DNA of 64,000 nt from NCBI RefSeq assembly GCF_902859765.1, contig NZ_CADIJV010000004.1, positions 1-64,000 of the forward strand, written 5' to 3'. The translations under genes were made by a program, and so were the position numbers. A model generated the notes under the pieces. It saw nothing but the letters and a program-made list of their open reading frames with translations, made no database searches and was not told where the DNA came from. This stretch comes from Achromobacter pulmonis (GTDB lineage Bacteria; Pseudomonadota; Gammaproteobacteria; Burkholderiales; Burkholderiaceae_B). Below are positions 46,913 through 55,553 of this stretch, piece after piece (positions within the stretch are counted from its first letter, which is position 1; every line of letters begins with the position of its first letter).

Positions 46913-48253
46913 ATGAGTAACGAGGATCGGATCAAGGGGTGGCGCGCGCGCAGGAAAGACAGCCGCTACGCGGTGGGGGCAGGCGTTGCCGCCTGGCGTC
47001 TGGACCCTGCCGCGCTGTTCGAGGCCAAGGCCGAGCCGGCCGTCCTGTTCAAGCCTTTGCTGGCGCGCCTGCAAGGCGAACCGCACGATTCCGTGGCCGC
47101 CCGGCGGGCGGTCTACGAGGCGGTGCAGGCCGAGTTGGACGCGGAGATCGCGCGCGCCGGAGTCGATGAGACGCTGGCGGATTTCTCCCGGCGGCGCCTG
47201 CGCCTTATCGTGCGGCTGCTGGAGCAGGACGTGCGCGCGGGGATCGAGGTCTTCGCGCCCGGTTACATGCCGGCGCGGCTGGTGGCGGAAGACCAGCGCC
47301 TGGCCCAGGCGCATGCGCGGCGCGCGGAGCGGCGCCGGCAGGATGAGGCGCGCGATGCGCGGCGCCATGCCTCGCGCAACGATATCGCGCTGCAAATGGC
47401 GCTGCCCGCGGGCGAGGCCGGCGATCTGGAGATCCTGCGGGACCGGGTGCGCGGACTGCATGCCGGCCATCATCCGCGCATCGCCGGCCGCGGCTGGCCG
47501 GGCGGGCGCACGCTGCTGGCGTTGTTCGTCTACCAACTGCATGTGATGCATGGCGAGAGCCGGGTGGCGCTGCTGTGGGCGCTGGTCGGGCCGGTGGTGC
47601 TGCTGACGCTGATCTCGTCGCTGTACATCCTGATGGGCACGCACTACATCCTGGGCATGGATGTGCAGACCTTCTCGCTGCTGGGCGCCACCACCTGGAT
47701 CATGTTCCGCCAGATCATTTTCCGCAGCAGCACGGCCTATGTATCGGCCCGCGGCCTGCTGAACTTCCAGGGCGTGTCGCCCTTGATGTGCGCGCTGGTG
47801 CAGGCGCTGCTGTATGTGTCGGTGTACCTTGTGGTGTTCGTGGTGCTGATCACTGCCGGCCATGCGCTCGACCTGATCACGCTGCCCCGTAGCTGGCCGG
47901 GCTTCATGCTGTATGTGGTGCTGATGGCGTGCTGCGCGGCCGCGATGGGCCTGCTGTTCGGCGCGATCGCGACGTTCTGGCACTTCTTCCTGCGGCTGGC
48001 GCCGGTGATCGAGCGCTTCCTGCAGATTTTCTCGGGCGTGTTCTTCGTTTCGGAACAACTGCCCGAGCATCTGCGGCCCTGGATGCTGTGGCTGCCGTTC
48101 GCGCACGGCATGCAGTTGTTGCGCTCGGCCTACTTCGACGCCTATACCTCGCACGATGCGAGCCTGGGGTACTTCCTGACCAGCATGGTTTTCCTGATGG
48201 TGGTGGCCCTGGCGGCCGAGCGGCTGGCCCGCCCCAACATCCAGCCCATGTGA
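46913..48253 (+). CDS. vexB: Capsule ABC exporter permease, VexB/KpsM-like with N-terminal extension
   Basis: About 446 residues. The C-terminal ~260 residues are an ABC-2 permease with about six membrane segments, like KpsM and VexB (GESRVALLWALVGPVVLLTLISSLYILMG at its start; IFSGVFFVSEQLPEHLRPWMLWLPFAHGMQLLRSAYFDAY near its end). The first ~190 residues are an extra cytoplasmic region absent from classical KpsM/VexB (about 260 residues in total). It contains RRAVYEAVQAELDAEIARAG and a charged, probably coiled-coil segment around EDQRLAQAHARRAERRRQDEARD. A GTG two codons earlier (46907) is an alternative start. It probably pairs with VexC next door, whose ATPase motifs are lost. Confidence 0.85.
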   Translation: MSNEDRIKGWRARRKDSRYAVGAGVAAWRLDPAALFEAKAEPAVLFKPLLARLQGEPHDSVAARRAVYEAVQAELDAEIARAGVDETLADFSRRRLRLIVRLLEQDVRAGIEVFAPGYMPARLVAEDQRLAQAHARRAERRRQDEARDARRHASRNDIALQMALPAGEAGDLEILRDRVRGLHAGHHPRIAGRGWPGGRTLLALFVYQLHVMHGESRVALLWALVGPVVLLTLISSLYILMGTHYILGMDVQTFSLLGATTWIMFRQIIFRSSTAYVSARGLLNFQGVSPLMCALVQALLYVSVYLVVFVVLITAGHALDLITLPRSWPGFMLYVVLMACCAAAMGLLFGAIATFWHFFLRLAPVIERFLQIFSGVFFVSEQLPEHLRPWMLWLPFAHGMQLLRSAYFDAYTSHDASLGYFLTSMVFLMVVALAAERLARPNIQPM

Positions 48254-48256
48254 GCA

Positions 48257-48976
48257 ATGACCATGATCCATCTCAATGGCGTAACGGACAATCCCCTGGC
48301 CTTCGGTCACCGGCAGGCGCTGCTGGCCCAGGCCCACCTCGACATTCCGGTCGGGCGCTACGCCTTGCTGTCGCCCGCGCCGGAGCTGCACCGGCAGATC
48401 ATCGACCTGCTGTGCGGCCTGCGGCCGCCGCGTCAGGGATTTGTGCAGCATGACGGCAACGTGTCCTGGGCAATCGGCCGGCAGGGCTTCATCCGCGGCA
48501 AGGCCAGCGGCCTGAGCATGATCGAGCTGGTAAGCCAGATGTACGAGCTTGACGCCGACGCCACCTATGAACTGGTGGCCGACCTGCTCAGCGATCCCAG
48601 GATCCTGAGCCGGCCGATGGAGCATTGGCCACTCTATGCGCGGCAGGAGTTTTCGTTCGCGCTGGCGCTGGCGCCGGCGTTCGACGTCTACGTGATCGAA
48701 GGGGCCATTCCCTTCGAACCCTGCCGCTTCACCCGTCTGTGGCTGGCGCTGTTCGAAGAACGGCTGGTCGGCCGGACGCTCATTCTTTCCAGTTACCGCC
48801 AGAATCAATTGGCGGACTATTGCCTGAAGGGCCTGATTTATGAACGAAGCGCACTCCGCATCGAAGACGACCTCGACCAGTGCATCCAGCAGTTCCCTGC
48901 GCGACGATCACGAAGCGAATCCGGAACAGGCGACGACGTTTTCGGCGGCTTCGACGACGGCCAGCTCGGCTTCTGA
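48257..48976 (+). CDS. vexC: Capsule exporter ATPase homologue, VexC/KpsT-like, catalytic motifs lost
   Basis: 239 residues in the position of the capsule exporter ATPase and with KpsT-like overall pattern: VSWAIGRQGFIRGKASGLSMIEL (Q-loop side), LVGRTLILSSYRQNQLADYCLKGLIYERSALRIEDDLDQCI (C-terminal side). Every catalytic motif is replaced: Walker A reads SPAPELHR (about 39-46) without Gly-Lys-Ser/Thr; the signature reads WPLYARQE instead of YSSGMRSR; Walker B reads DVYVIEG, losing both acidic positions; the switch His is Tyr180 (SSYR). The frame is open, so this looks like a pseudo-ATPase under selection more than random decay. The last ~26 residues overlap vexD and extend past the usual KpsT end. 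It may be a structural partner of VexB. Confidence 0.75.
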   Translation: MTMIHLNGVTDNPLAFGHRQALLAQAHLDIPVGRYALLSPAPELHRQIIDLLCGLRPPRQGFVQHDGNVSWAIGRQGFIRGKASGLSMIELVSQMYELDADATYELVADLLSDPRILSRPMEHWPLYARQEFSFALALAPAFDVYVIEGAIPFEPCRFTRLWLALFEERLVGRTLILSSYRQNQLADYCLKGLIYERSALRIEDDLDQCIQQFPARRSRSESGTGDDVFGGFDDGQLGF

Positions 48977-50129
48977 GCGTGGTTCCGAGATCGAGCGCCG
49001 GCGCCATGAGCGCCAGGCCGCGCTGCGCGAACGCCGCCGCCAGCGCTGGATCAATGTCCTCATCGTCATCGCCCCGGTGGTCCTGGCCCTGGTGTATGTG
49101 CTCGGCATCGCCACGCCGCGCTATGAAGCGGAATCGCGCTTCTTCGTGCAATCGGGATCGGGCCAGCAGGGCGGCGGCGGCATGGCGGCCAGCCTGCTGA
49201 CCACGGGAAATTCGGGCGGCATGCTGGGCGGTTTCGTCGACGGCTGGGCGGTCAGTGATTTTCTCAGGTCGCGCGACAGCATGCGGCAACTGGACAAGAA
49301 GGTTGGCCTGCGCCGCTATTTGCTGAACCAGGGCATGGACCCGGCGAACCATCTGGCCGAGGACTCCAGCGAGGACGATCTTTATCGTGCCTATCGCGCC
49401 GCGGTCCAGGTTTCGTTCAACGCACTGGAGCAGATCGACGTGCTGCGCGTGCGCGCCTATTCGCCTGAAGACGCCGAGACCCTGTCCAAGGCCTTGATCG
49501 GCCTGGCCGAGGATTTCGTCAGCTCCATGAACGAGAAAGGTGTGGCGGACAAGCTGAAAGTGAGCGAGGAATCGGTCAGGCAGGCCGAACAGAAGGCGCT
49601 CGGCGCGCGCGAAGCCTTGACCGCCTGGCGGACCCGGCATGGCAACATCGACCCGACCGCCACGGTGGCGATGCTGCTGAACCTGTCCAGCCAGCTGGAG
49701 GCGGAACTGAGCAGCGCCCAGATCAACCTGGACAAGATCCGCGCGATCGGCAACAAGGACCACTTCATGCTCAAGCCCGCCGAAATGCAGGTCGCGGCGC
49801 TGAAGAAGCGGCTCGCCAATGTGCGCCAGCGTCTGAGCGGCGAAGGCAACACGGAAGCGAAGCAGCTCAAATCGTACGAAGCGTTGCGCAATATGCAGGC
49901 CTTCGCGGATTCGAACCTGACGCTGGCGCAGCAGTCCTACCAGCAGGCCGTGACGGACGCCCTGCGCCTGCAACGTTATCTGTCCATCATCGCCCAACCG
50001 GTCTCCACGGACCGGCCCAGCAGTCCGCGCACGGCGGTGCTGCTGCTGCAGGCGCTGGCATTGGGCTTCGTGCTCATGTTCGTGCTGCGCGCGGCGATGG
50101 CCTTGCTGAGGGGGTTGCGCCATGGTTGA
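48840..50129 (+). CDS. vexD: Capsule export inner-membrane/periplasmic protein, VexD/KpsE-like
   Basis: 429 residues of the KpsE/CtrB/BexC family that links the ABC exporter to the outer-membrane channel. A Ser/Thr-rich cytoplasmic tail (about 1-60) precedes TM1 (INVLIVIAPVVLALVYVLGIA), then the periplasmic domain starting TPRYEAESRFFVQSG. It continues with the long helical coiled-coil region and TM2 near the C-terminus (VLLLQALALGFVLMFVLRAAMALL). AAGGG lies about 9 bp before the ATG. The start lies 137 bp inside vexC in another frame, an unusually large overlap, and the stop overlaps vexE by eight bases. Confidence 0.88.
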   Translation: MNEAHSASKTTSTSASSSSLRDDHEANPEQATTFSAASTTASSASERGSEIERRRHERQAALRERRRQRWINVLIVIAPVVLALVYVLGIATPRYEAESRFFVQSGSGQQGGGGMAASLLTTGNSGGMLGGFVDGWAVSDFLRSRDSMRQLDKKVGLRRYLLNQGMDPANHLAEDSSEDDLYRAYRAAVQVSFNALEQIDVLRVRAYSPEDAETLSKALIGLAEDFVSSMNEKGVADKLKVSEESVRQAEQKALGAREALTAWRTRHGNIDPTATVAMLLNLSSQLEAELSSAQINLDKIRAIGNKDHFMLKPAEMQVAALKKRLANVRQRLSGEGNTEAKQLKSYEALRNMQAFADSNLTLAQQSYQQAVTDALRLQRYLSIIAQPVSTDRPSSPRTAVLLLQALALGFVLMFVLRAAMALLRGLRHG

Positions 50130-52074
50130 TACGACAATAGAACGCCCCGGCGCCGCCGCGGCGCCGGCTGCCGCAAGCGAAGCCGTCAGCCAGCTGCGCG
50201 AGGTGATGGCGCGGCTCCTGGAAGCAGAAGATCCCGCGCCGGCCCTGGCCGCGCTCGGGCCGGCGCTGGCGCGGGTGGAGCAGGGCTGGCGCGATGCGCG
50301 CCGCCTGCTGGTGTCGCCGCTCGTGCGGGCCGGCCGCCTGGAGCGGGCGATCGCCGTGCTTGAGCGGCTGGTCGAGGCCTATCCGGCGCGCACCGACGAC
50401 CGCCGCCTGCTCGCCAGCCTGCTGGGGCGGACCGAGCAGTGGGACCGCGCCATCGCCCAGGCGGATGCCGCCGCCGCGCTGGCCCCCGATGCCGCGCCGT
50501 TGCAGGCGGCGCGGATCCAACTGCGCGTGCAGGCCGGCCGTATCGCCGAGGCCGCCAACGTTGCGCGCCAGACCGCCGCCCTGGCGCTGGCCGACCCCGG
50601 CGAAGCGCACTGGTGGATGTTGGCCTATTCGCGCCATGGCGATGCCGGCGAGGCCGCCGCCATCGCCACGGCCCTGCGGGCGGATGATCTGCCGAACGCG
50701 CGCGTGGCCACCGTGGCGGTGCGCGCGCTGCTCGACGACGACAGGGTCGAGGCGGCGATCCAGCTGGGCAACGCGGCGCTGGACGCGGATCACGACGCCC
50801 CGGCGCTGCGCGCGTCGCTGGGGCTGGCGCACCTGCGGCGCGCCAGCGACGACGACCGCAAGCGGCACGCCCTGACGCATTTCGAGGCCGGCCTGAAGGC
50901 GGCGCCGGCCGACGTGCGGCTGTTGACGCTGCATGGCGAAACGCTGCTGCGCGCCGGCCGTTACCAGGATGCCGTGGCGCCGCTGCGGCAGGCCATGGAA
51001 CTGGCGCCAGAACTGGAGCAGACCCGCGCCCTGTACGCGCGGGCACTGCGCTACACGCTGCAGTACGGCGAAGCGGCCGACCAGCTGTTGCGGCTGCTCG
51101 ATAAATCGCCGGATAAGCCATTGTGGCAGCGCGCCGCCATCGGCGCGCTGTCGCAGGCAGGGCGCAAACAGGAGGCGGAGGCCTTGTTCGCGCGCTATGT
51201 GGCGCAACGCGGCCAGGCATTGCCGGCGACATTCCAGCACGCCCTGGAGCAGTTGGAGCATAAGCTCGATACCGCGCCCATACCGCAGGCCCGCCTGGAC
51301 TGGGCCTGGTCGCTGCGCGGCGACGCCACGGCCGACCGCACGCAATGGGAGCGGCGCGCGCGTTGGGGCCATCTGGTCGACCACCTGCTGTTCGATTGGC
51401 TCGAATGCCGTGAAGACCATGTCGAGCAGGCCATGCAGGTGCTGGGCGAGCTGGATACCGGTGAGCGTTTCTTCGCGCCGCTGCTGGCAAGTGGCCGGGG
51501 CGTGGTGGTCGCCACGGCGCACGTGGGGCCCATGTATGCCGGCCTGATGGCGCTGGAATTGCTGGGGATTCCCTCGCGCTGGCTGGCGACCGCGCCCAGC
51601 ATCGCCCAGAGCAGCTATGCCGCCGCCCTGATTTCCACCGCCGACCAGACCGAGGCGCAGGTCGCCAAGGCCTGCATGCGCGCGTTGGCGGCGGGCAATG
51701 TGCTGTGCCTGGCCGTGGATGGGGCGGCCAACCCGGCCGCTCCGCGCACTTCCTTCGAAGGGCAGTCAGTGACCTATTCCAGCTTCGCGGCCCACCTGGC
51801 GCATCGCCAGGGCGTGCCTTCGGTGTTCTATACGCCGCGCTGGGAAAACGGCCGCGTCGCCTACACGCTGGAAATGCTGCCCGCCGTGGCCCCCGGCGAA
51901 GATGCCGATACCTACGCGCGGCGCTGGCAGGCGGCATATTTCAAGCACCTGCGCGCGCATGTGGCCGGCCCGCCGGAAAACCTGCGCCTGAGCGGGGGCA
52001 TCTGGCGCCACGTACAGCCTGCGGACCGGTCCGCGCAGCGTCAGGGAGTGAAGTTCGCATGCAACCAGGAATGA
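50122..52074 (+). CDS. vexE: Capsule terminal acyltransferase, VexE-like
   Basis: 650 residues, near the length of Salmonella VexE, which adds fatty acyl groups to the reducing-end sugar of Vi as its lipid anchor. Residues about 30-390 are TPR-like helical repeats (for example GRLERAIAVLERLVEAYP; LRAGRYQDAVAPLRQAMELAPE). The C-terminal ~270 residues resemble LpxL-type acyltransferases: RARWGHLVDHLLFDWLECRED, GRGVVVATAHVGPMYAGLMALELLGIPSRW, and DQTEAQVAKACMRALAAGNVLCLAVDGAANPAAP. The usual H-x4-D/E reads HVGPMY here, so the acidic residue is Tyr. The start overlaps vexD by eight bases; the stop lies inside vexL. All ends fit one tightly packed operon. Confidence 0.82.
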   Translation: MVDTTIERPGAAAAPAAASEAVSQLREVMARLLEAEDPAPALAALGPALARVEQGWRDARRLLVSPLVRAGRLERAIAVLERLVEAYPARTDDRRLLASLLGRTEQWDRAIAQADAAAALAPDAAPLQAARIQLRVQAGRIAEAANVARQTAALALADPGEAHWWMLAYSRHGDAGEAAAIATALRADDLPNARVATVAVRALLDDDRVEAAIQLGNAALDADHDAPALRASLGLAHLRRASDDDRKRHALTHFEAGLKAAPADVRLLTLHGETLLRAGRYQDAVAPLRQAMELAPELEQTRALYARALRYTLQYGEAADQLLRLLDKSPDKPLWQRAAIGALSQAGRKQEAEALFARYVAQRGQALPATFQHALEQLEHKLDTAPIPQARLDWAWSLRGDATADRTQWERRARWGHLVDHLLFDWLECREDHVEQAMQVLGELDTGERFFAPLLASGRGVVVATAHVGPMYAGLMALELLGIPSRWLATAPSIAQSSYAAALISTADQTEAQVAKACMRALAAGNVLCLAVDGAANPAAPRTSFEGQSVTYSSFAAHLAHRQGVPSVFYTPRWENGRVAYTLEMLPAVAPGEDADTYARRWQAAYFKHLRAHVAGPPENLRLSGGIWRHVQPADRSAQRQGVKFACNQE

Positions 52075-53324
52075 TTTCGAGACAGGCGGCGCCGGACGTG
52101 GCGCCGTCCCGGACCCGGCGCGGTCTGTTGCGGGCGCTGGCCTGGCTGCCGGTGCTGGGCGTGCTGTACGGCGGCGCGGCCGGCGCCAGCGCAACCTGCG
52201 CGGTGCCGGACGCGCAGTGCGCCTTTGTCTCGGCGTTGTTGCAACAGCGCGAAGGCTACGGCGCCCGGGCCACGGGCGGCCTGGGCGGGCGCTTCATCGA
52301 GGTCACCTCGGATCAGGACGCCGGACCGGGCACGCTGCGCGCCGCGCTGGCGCAGGCCAGGAAGGGGCCGGTCTGGATCCGCTTCGCCTCGGACATGACC
52401 ATCGTGCTCGATTCGCAGCTGCGCGTGCCGTCCAACACGACCATCGACGGCCGGGGCAAGCGCGTGGTCCTGATCGACGACGGCCTGGGCGTGTATGGCA
52501 GCACCAATGTGATCCTGACGCATCTGACCATCGATGGCCGCCTGAACCGGCTGACGCAGGCCGTGAACATCGCCAACGACAGCCGCGACGTGTGGGTCGA
52601 CCACATGGACCTGTCACGCATGTCCGACCGGCTGCTGAACGTCAAGAACGGCTCGACCGACGTCACCATTTCCTGGACCAAGTTCCATAACTCGAACAAG
52701 GTCATGCTGCTCAACAACATTACCTCGAAGAACCTGTTCGCGAACTACGATCGCGATTCGATCGCGCGCGTGACGCTGCACCACAATTATTTCTTCAACA
52801 CGGTGCAGCGCAACCCCAGAGGGCAGTTCGGCACGTTCCATCTGTTCAACAATCTGCTGGAGAACTGGGATTTCTACGGCATGAGTTTCAGCCTCGAAGC
52901 CAAGGCGCTGGTCGAAGGCAATATCTTCAAGAATGACGCGCGGCGCCAATGCGTGGAGCCGGCCTTCTTCCCCACGGTGGAAGGCGTGAACGTGAATTAC
53001 TGCCGTTACATCCCCACGGCCGCCCGGCGCAGCGCGCTGGACAACGGCGCGTCCGACGCGGGTGCCTATCGGGCATTGAAGGCCACGCACGGCTACACCC
53101 GCGACTACAAGGCATTCCTGCGCCTGAGGGACAACCTTTACCTGGGGGATGCGAAACCGGTGTTGCAGGACTACCGGCCCGAGGCCGCGCCGACGCCGCC
53201 ATATTGCTACGGATACGAAAAGCCCTCGGCGGAACTGGCGGACAGGATTCGCAAGTTCGCGGGCAACACGGACGGCGCAACGCCATTGCCGGCGGCGCGG
53301 ATCGGGGCGGGCTGCGGCGGCTGA
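52059..53324 (+). CDS. vexL: Periplasmic Vi-type polysaccharide lyase, VexL-like (PL1 fold)
   Basis: 421 residues of the pectate-lyase (PL1) right-handed beta-helix family. An export signal (about 15-48) contains TRRGLLRALAWLPVLG and ends GASA; the twin arginine is compatible with Tat export. Helix-core repeats follow: VPSNTTIDGRGKRVVLIDDG, STNVILTHLTIDGRLN, DVWVDHMDLSRMSDRLLNVKNGSTDVTISWTKF. The lyase-type catalytic stretch NTVQRNPRGQFGTFHLFNN lies at about 248-266 with the conserved Arg. PL1 enzymes cleave alpha-1,4 uronic-acid polymers, which suits a Vi-like GalNAcA polymer. A Vi lyase named VexL has been described from Achromobacter capsule clusters, and this gene is in the same position. 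AGGGAG is about 10 bp upstream, inside vexE. Confidence 0.82.
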   Translation: MQPGMISRQAAPDVAPSRTRRGLLRALAWLPVLGVLYGGAAGASATCAVPDAQCAFVSALLQQREGYGARATGGLGGRFIEVTSDQDAGPGTLRAALAQARKGPVWIRFASDMTIVLDSQLRVPSNTTIDGRGKRVVLIDDGLGVYGSTNVILTHLTIDGRLNRLTQAVNIANDSRDVWVDHMDLSRMSDRLLNVKNGSTDVTISWTKFHNSNKVMLLNNITSKNLFANYDRDSIARVTLHHNYFFNTVQRNPRGQFGTFHLFNNLLENWDFYGMSFSLEAKALVEGNIFKNDARRQCVEPAFFPTVEGVNVNYCRYIPTAARRSALDNGASDAGAYRALKATHGYTRDYKAFLRLRDNLYLGDAKPVLQDYRPEAAPTPPYCYGYEKPSAELADRIRKFAGNTDGATPLPAARIGAGCGG

Positions 53325-53350
53325 GCGGCGGCGGCGGGCCGGCAAGGCCG

Positions 53351-53965
53351 TCAGGCCGGGTGTTGCCAGGGCCGTTCGGGAATCGGCGCGATGCGCTCGG
53401 GCGGCGGCGAGACGCGCCACGAGGCGCGCCGGCGCAGCGCGGCGAACAGCTTGAGGCCTTGCGGCCAATCCGCCAGGCCGCTGTCGGCGTTGAGGTGGCC
53501 GCCGCCGGCAATCACGACCAGGCGGCTGCCCCAGTGCTCGGCAAAGGCGCGCGCCCGTTCCAGCCTGCAATAGGGGTCGTTGTCGCTGGCCACCACCACG
53601 CTCTGGAACGGCAGCGAATGGCGTGGCACCGGCGCGAATCGGCGCAGGCAGTCGGGCGCGTCGGGGCGCTCGACGTCCGCTGGCGCCACCAGCAGCGCGC
53701 CGGCAACCTTGGCGCGCAGCGGTACCGGCAGCGCCACGCTGATCAGGCAGCCCAGGCTGTGGGCCACCAACAGCACCGGGCTGCGGGCCTGGTCGACCTG
53801 CGCGGCGAGGGCGGCGATCCATTCGGCGCAGACCGGATGCTCCCAATCGCGCTGGCGCACCCGCACGGCGTGGGGCAGCAGGGCGGCCCAGCGCGATTGC
53901 CAGTGTTCCGGTCCGGAGTCTTTCCATCCGGGGACGATGATCGGTTGGAGTCTCATGGCGGCCAT
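53351..53965 (-). CDS. RBBP9/YdeN family alpha/beta hydrolase
   Basis: About 204 residues. The family N-terminus RLQPIIVPGWKDSGPEHWQSRWAALLP is present, with nucleophile Ser in LLVAHSLGCLISVALPVP, catalytic Asp in VVASDNDPYC, and catalytic His in GGGHLNADSGLADWPQGL. All triad residues are intact, so serine-hydrolase activity is likely. Substrates for these proteins are poorly known. The ATG at 53965 has AAGGCGG about 10 bp upstream; the ATG at 53956 is an alternative. It converges on the end of the capsule operon 27 bp away and marks the return to chromosomal background genes. Confidence 0.88.
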   Translation of the reverse strand: MAAMRLQPIIVPGWKDSGPEHWQSRWAALLPHAVRVRQRDWEHPVCAEWIAALAAQVDQARSPVLLVAHSLGCLISVALPVPLRAKVAGALLVAPADVERPDAPDCLRRFAPVPRHSLPFQSVVVASDNDPYCRLERARAFAEHWGSRLVVIAGGGHLNADSGLADWPQGLKLFAALRRRASWRVSPPPERIAPIPERPWQHPA

Positions 53966-54224
53966 GATGCCGCGCCGCCTTACCAACGCAAACGAATAAA
54001 TGCGCTTTTGCATATACCGCGGCGGGTATAAGGGCGATGGCCCGCGATGCGGCGCCGCAATATCGGCGACGGCGCCGCGCGGGTCCTGGAACCCCTGCAA
54101 AAGCCGCTATTTTTCAGTGTATGCTTGCCCTGCTAATGCAACGTAACGGGGCGTGACGATTACATTTCCGGCTGTCCGCCCGGTTCATAAACCAACGATT
54201 ACAAGCCATTAAAGGAGTGCACTC

Positions 54225-55352
54225 ATGAAGCAAGCATTTCGTCTGACCCCGGTCATCGCGGCCCTGGGCGTCGCCGCGGGACTGGCGTTCAGCGCTGGCG
54301 CGCAGGCGCAGACCATCAAGATCGCCGTGGTCGGCCCCACCACCGGCCCCGTCACCCAGTACGGCGACATGGTGCGCGAGGGTGTCGACACCGCGGTGGA
54401 ACGCATCAACGCCGCTGGCGGCGTCAACGGCAAGAAGCTCGAAACCGTGGTCATCGACGACGGCTGCGAACCCAAGCAGGGTCCGGTCGCCGCCAACCGG
54501 GTGGTCAACAGCAAGATCGGTTTCGTCGTGGGCCACGTGTGCTCGGGCGCCACCATCGCCGCCGCCGACATCTACAACAACGAAGGCGTGGTCATGATCA
54601 CGCCTTCGGCCACGTCGCCGGCCCTGACCGACGGCAAGAACTACGAGTTCATCTTCCGCACCATCGGCCGCGACGACCAGCAAGGCCCGGCCGCCGCCAA
54701 GTTCATCCTGGACAAGATCAAGCCCAAGAAGGTCGCCGTGCTGCACGACAAGCAGTCGTACGGCCAGGGCATCGCGACCGCCGTCAAGAACGATCTGGAG
54801 AAGGGCGGCGTGCCCGTCGCGATCTTCGAAGGCATCAACGCCGGTGACAGCGACTACTCGGCCGTCATCACCAAGCTCAAGGGCGAAGGCGTGGACTTCG
54901 TCTACTACGGCGGCTACCACCCCGAAATGGGCCTGCTGCTGCGCCAGGCCGCCGAACAAGGCGTGAAGGCCAAGTGGATGGGTCCGGAAGGCACGGGCAA
55001 CCCGGACATCAACGCCATTGCCGGGGACGCGGTCGAAGGTATGTTGCTGACGCTGCCGGCCGACTTCACCCAGAACGCCGCCAACGCCGAGATCGTCAAG
55101 GCCTTCGCCGCCAAGAAGCGCAATGCTTCGGGCGCGTTCCAGATGACGGCCTACGCCGCCACCCAGGTCATCGCCGACGGCATCAAGGGCGCCGGCAGCG
55201 AAGACCCGACCAAGGTCGCCAAGTACCTGCACGCCAACACGTTCGACACCCCGATCGGCAAAGTCAGCTGGAACAAGCAGGGCGACCTGACGAACTTCCA
55301 GTTCGACGTGTTCGTGTGGCACAAGGACGGCTCCAAGTCGGTCTACAAGTAA
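54225..55352 (+). CDS. Branched-chain amino acid ABC transporter binding protein
   Basis: 375 residues of the LivJ/LivK group. Signal peptide about 1-28 (ending AGAQAQ). Mature protein begins TIKIAVVGPTTGPVTQYGDMVREGVDTAVERINAAGGVNGKKLETVVIDDGCEPKQGPVAANRVV. The conserved ligand-site segment GHVCSGATIAAADIYNNEGVVMITPSATSPALT follows. It is expected to bind leucine, isoleucine or valine in the periplasm. No livHMGF genes lie beside it, so it feeds a transporter encoded elsewhere, as often seen in Bordetella. AAAGGAG lies about 8 bp before the ATG. The 260-bp upstream region is relatively AT-rich near the start and should hold the promoter. A perfect terminator follows. Confidence 0.93.
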   Translation: MKQAFRLTPVIAALGVAAGLAFSAGAQAQTIKIAVVGPTTGPVTQYGDMVREGVDTAVERINAAGGVNGKKLETVVIDDGCEPKQGPVAANRVVNSKIGFVVGHVCSGATIAAADIYNNEGVVMITPSATSPALTDGKNYEFIFRTIGRDDQQGPAAAKFILDKIKPKKVAVLHDKQSYGQGIATAVKNDLEKGGVPVAIFEGINAGDSDYSAVITKLKGEGVDFVYYGGYHPEMGLLLRQAAEQGVKAKWMGPEGTGNPDINAIAGDAVEGMLLTLPADFTQNAANAEIVKAFAAKKRNASGAFQMTAYAATQVIADGIKGAGSEDPTKVAKYLHANTFDTPIGKVSWNKQGDLTNFQFDVFVWHKDGSKSVYK

Positions 55353-55403
55353 GCGTCCGGCGCGTGCGGCGGGCGCGCCGCGCGCCTGGCGCCAGACTCC
55401 CCG

Positions 55404-55439
55404 GCCGGGCCGGAAGCATCGTCTTCCGGCCCGGCTTTT
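55404..55439 (+). terminator. Rho-independent terminator after the Liv binding protein
   Basis: GCCGGGCCGGAAG and CTTCCGGCCCGGC pair over 13 bp around a six-base loop, followed by TTTT, about 50 bp after the stop. Confidence 0.85.
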
Positions 55440-55553
55440 GCTTGGGCGGCAAGCACCGGGAGCCGGGCCGCCGCCCTGGCGGTCGAGCGCCGCTCGCGCC
55501 GTTTTGCGTAGAATGCGGCGAAATCGAATTCCCTTTTCCTGTCCGGACCCCCC

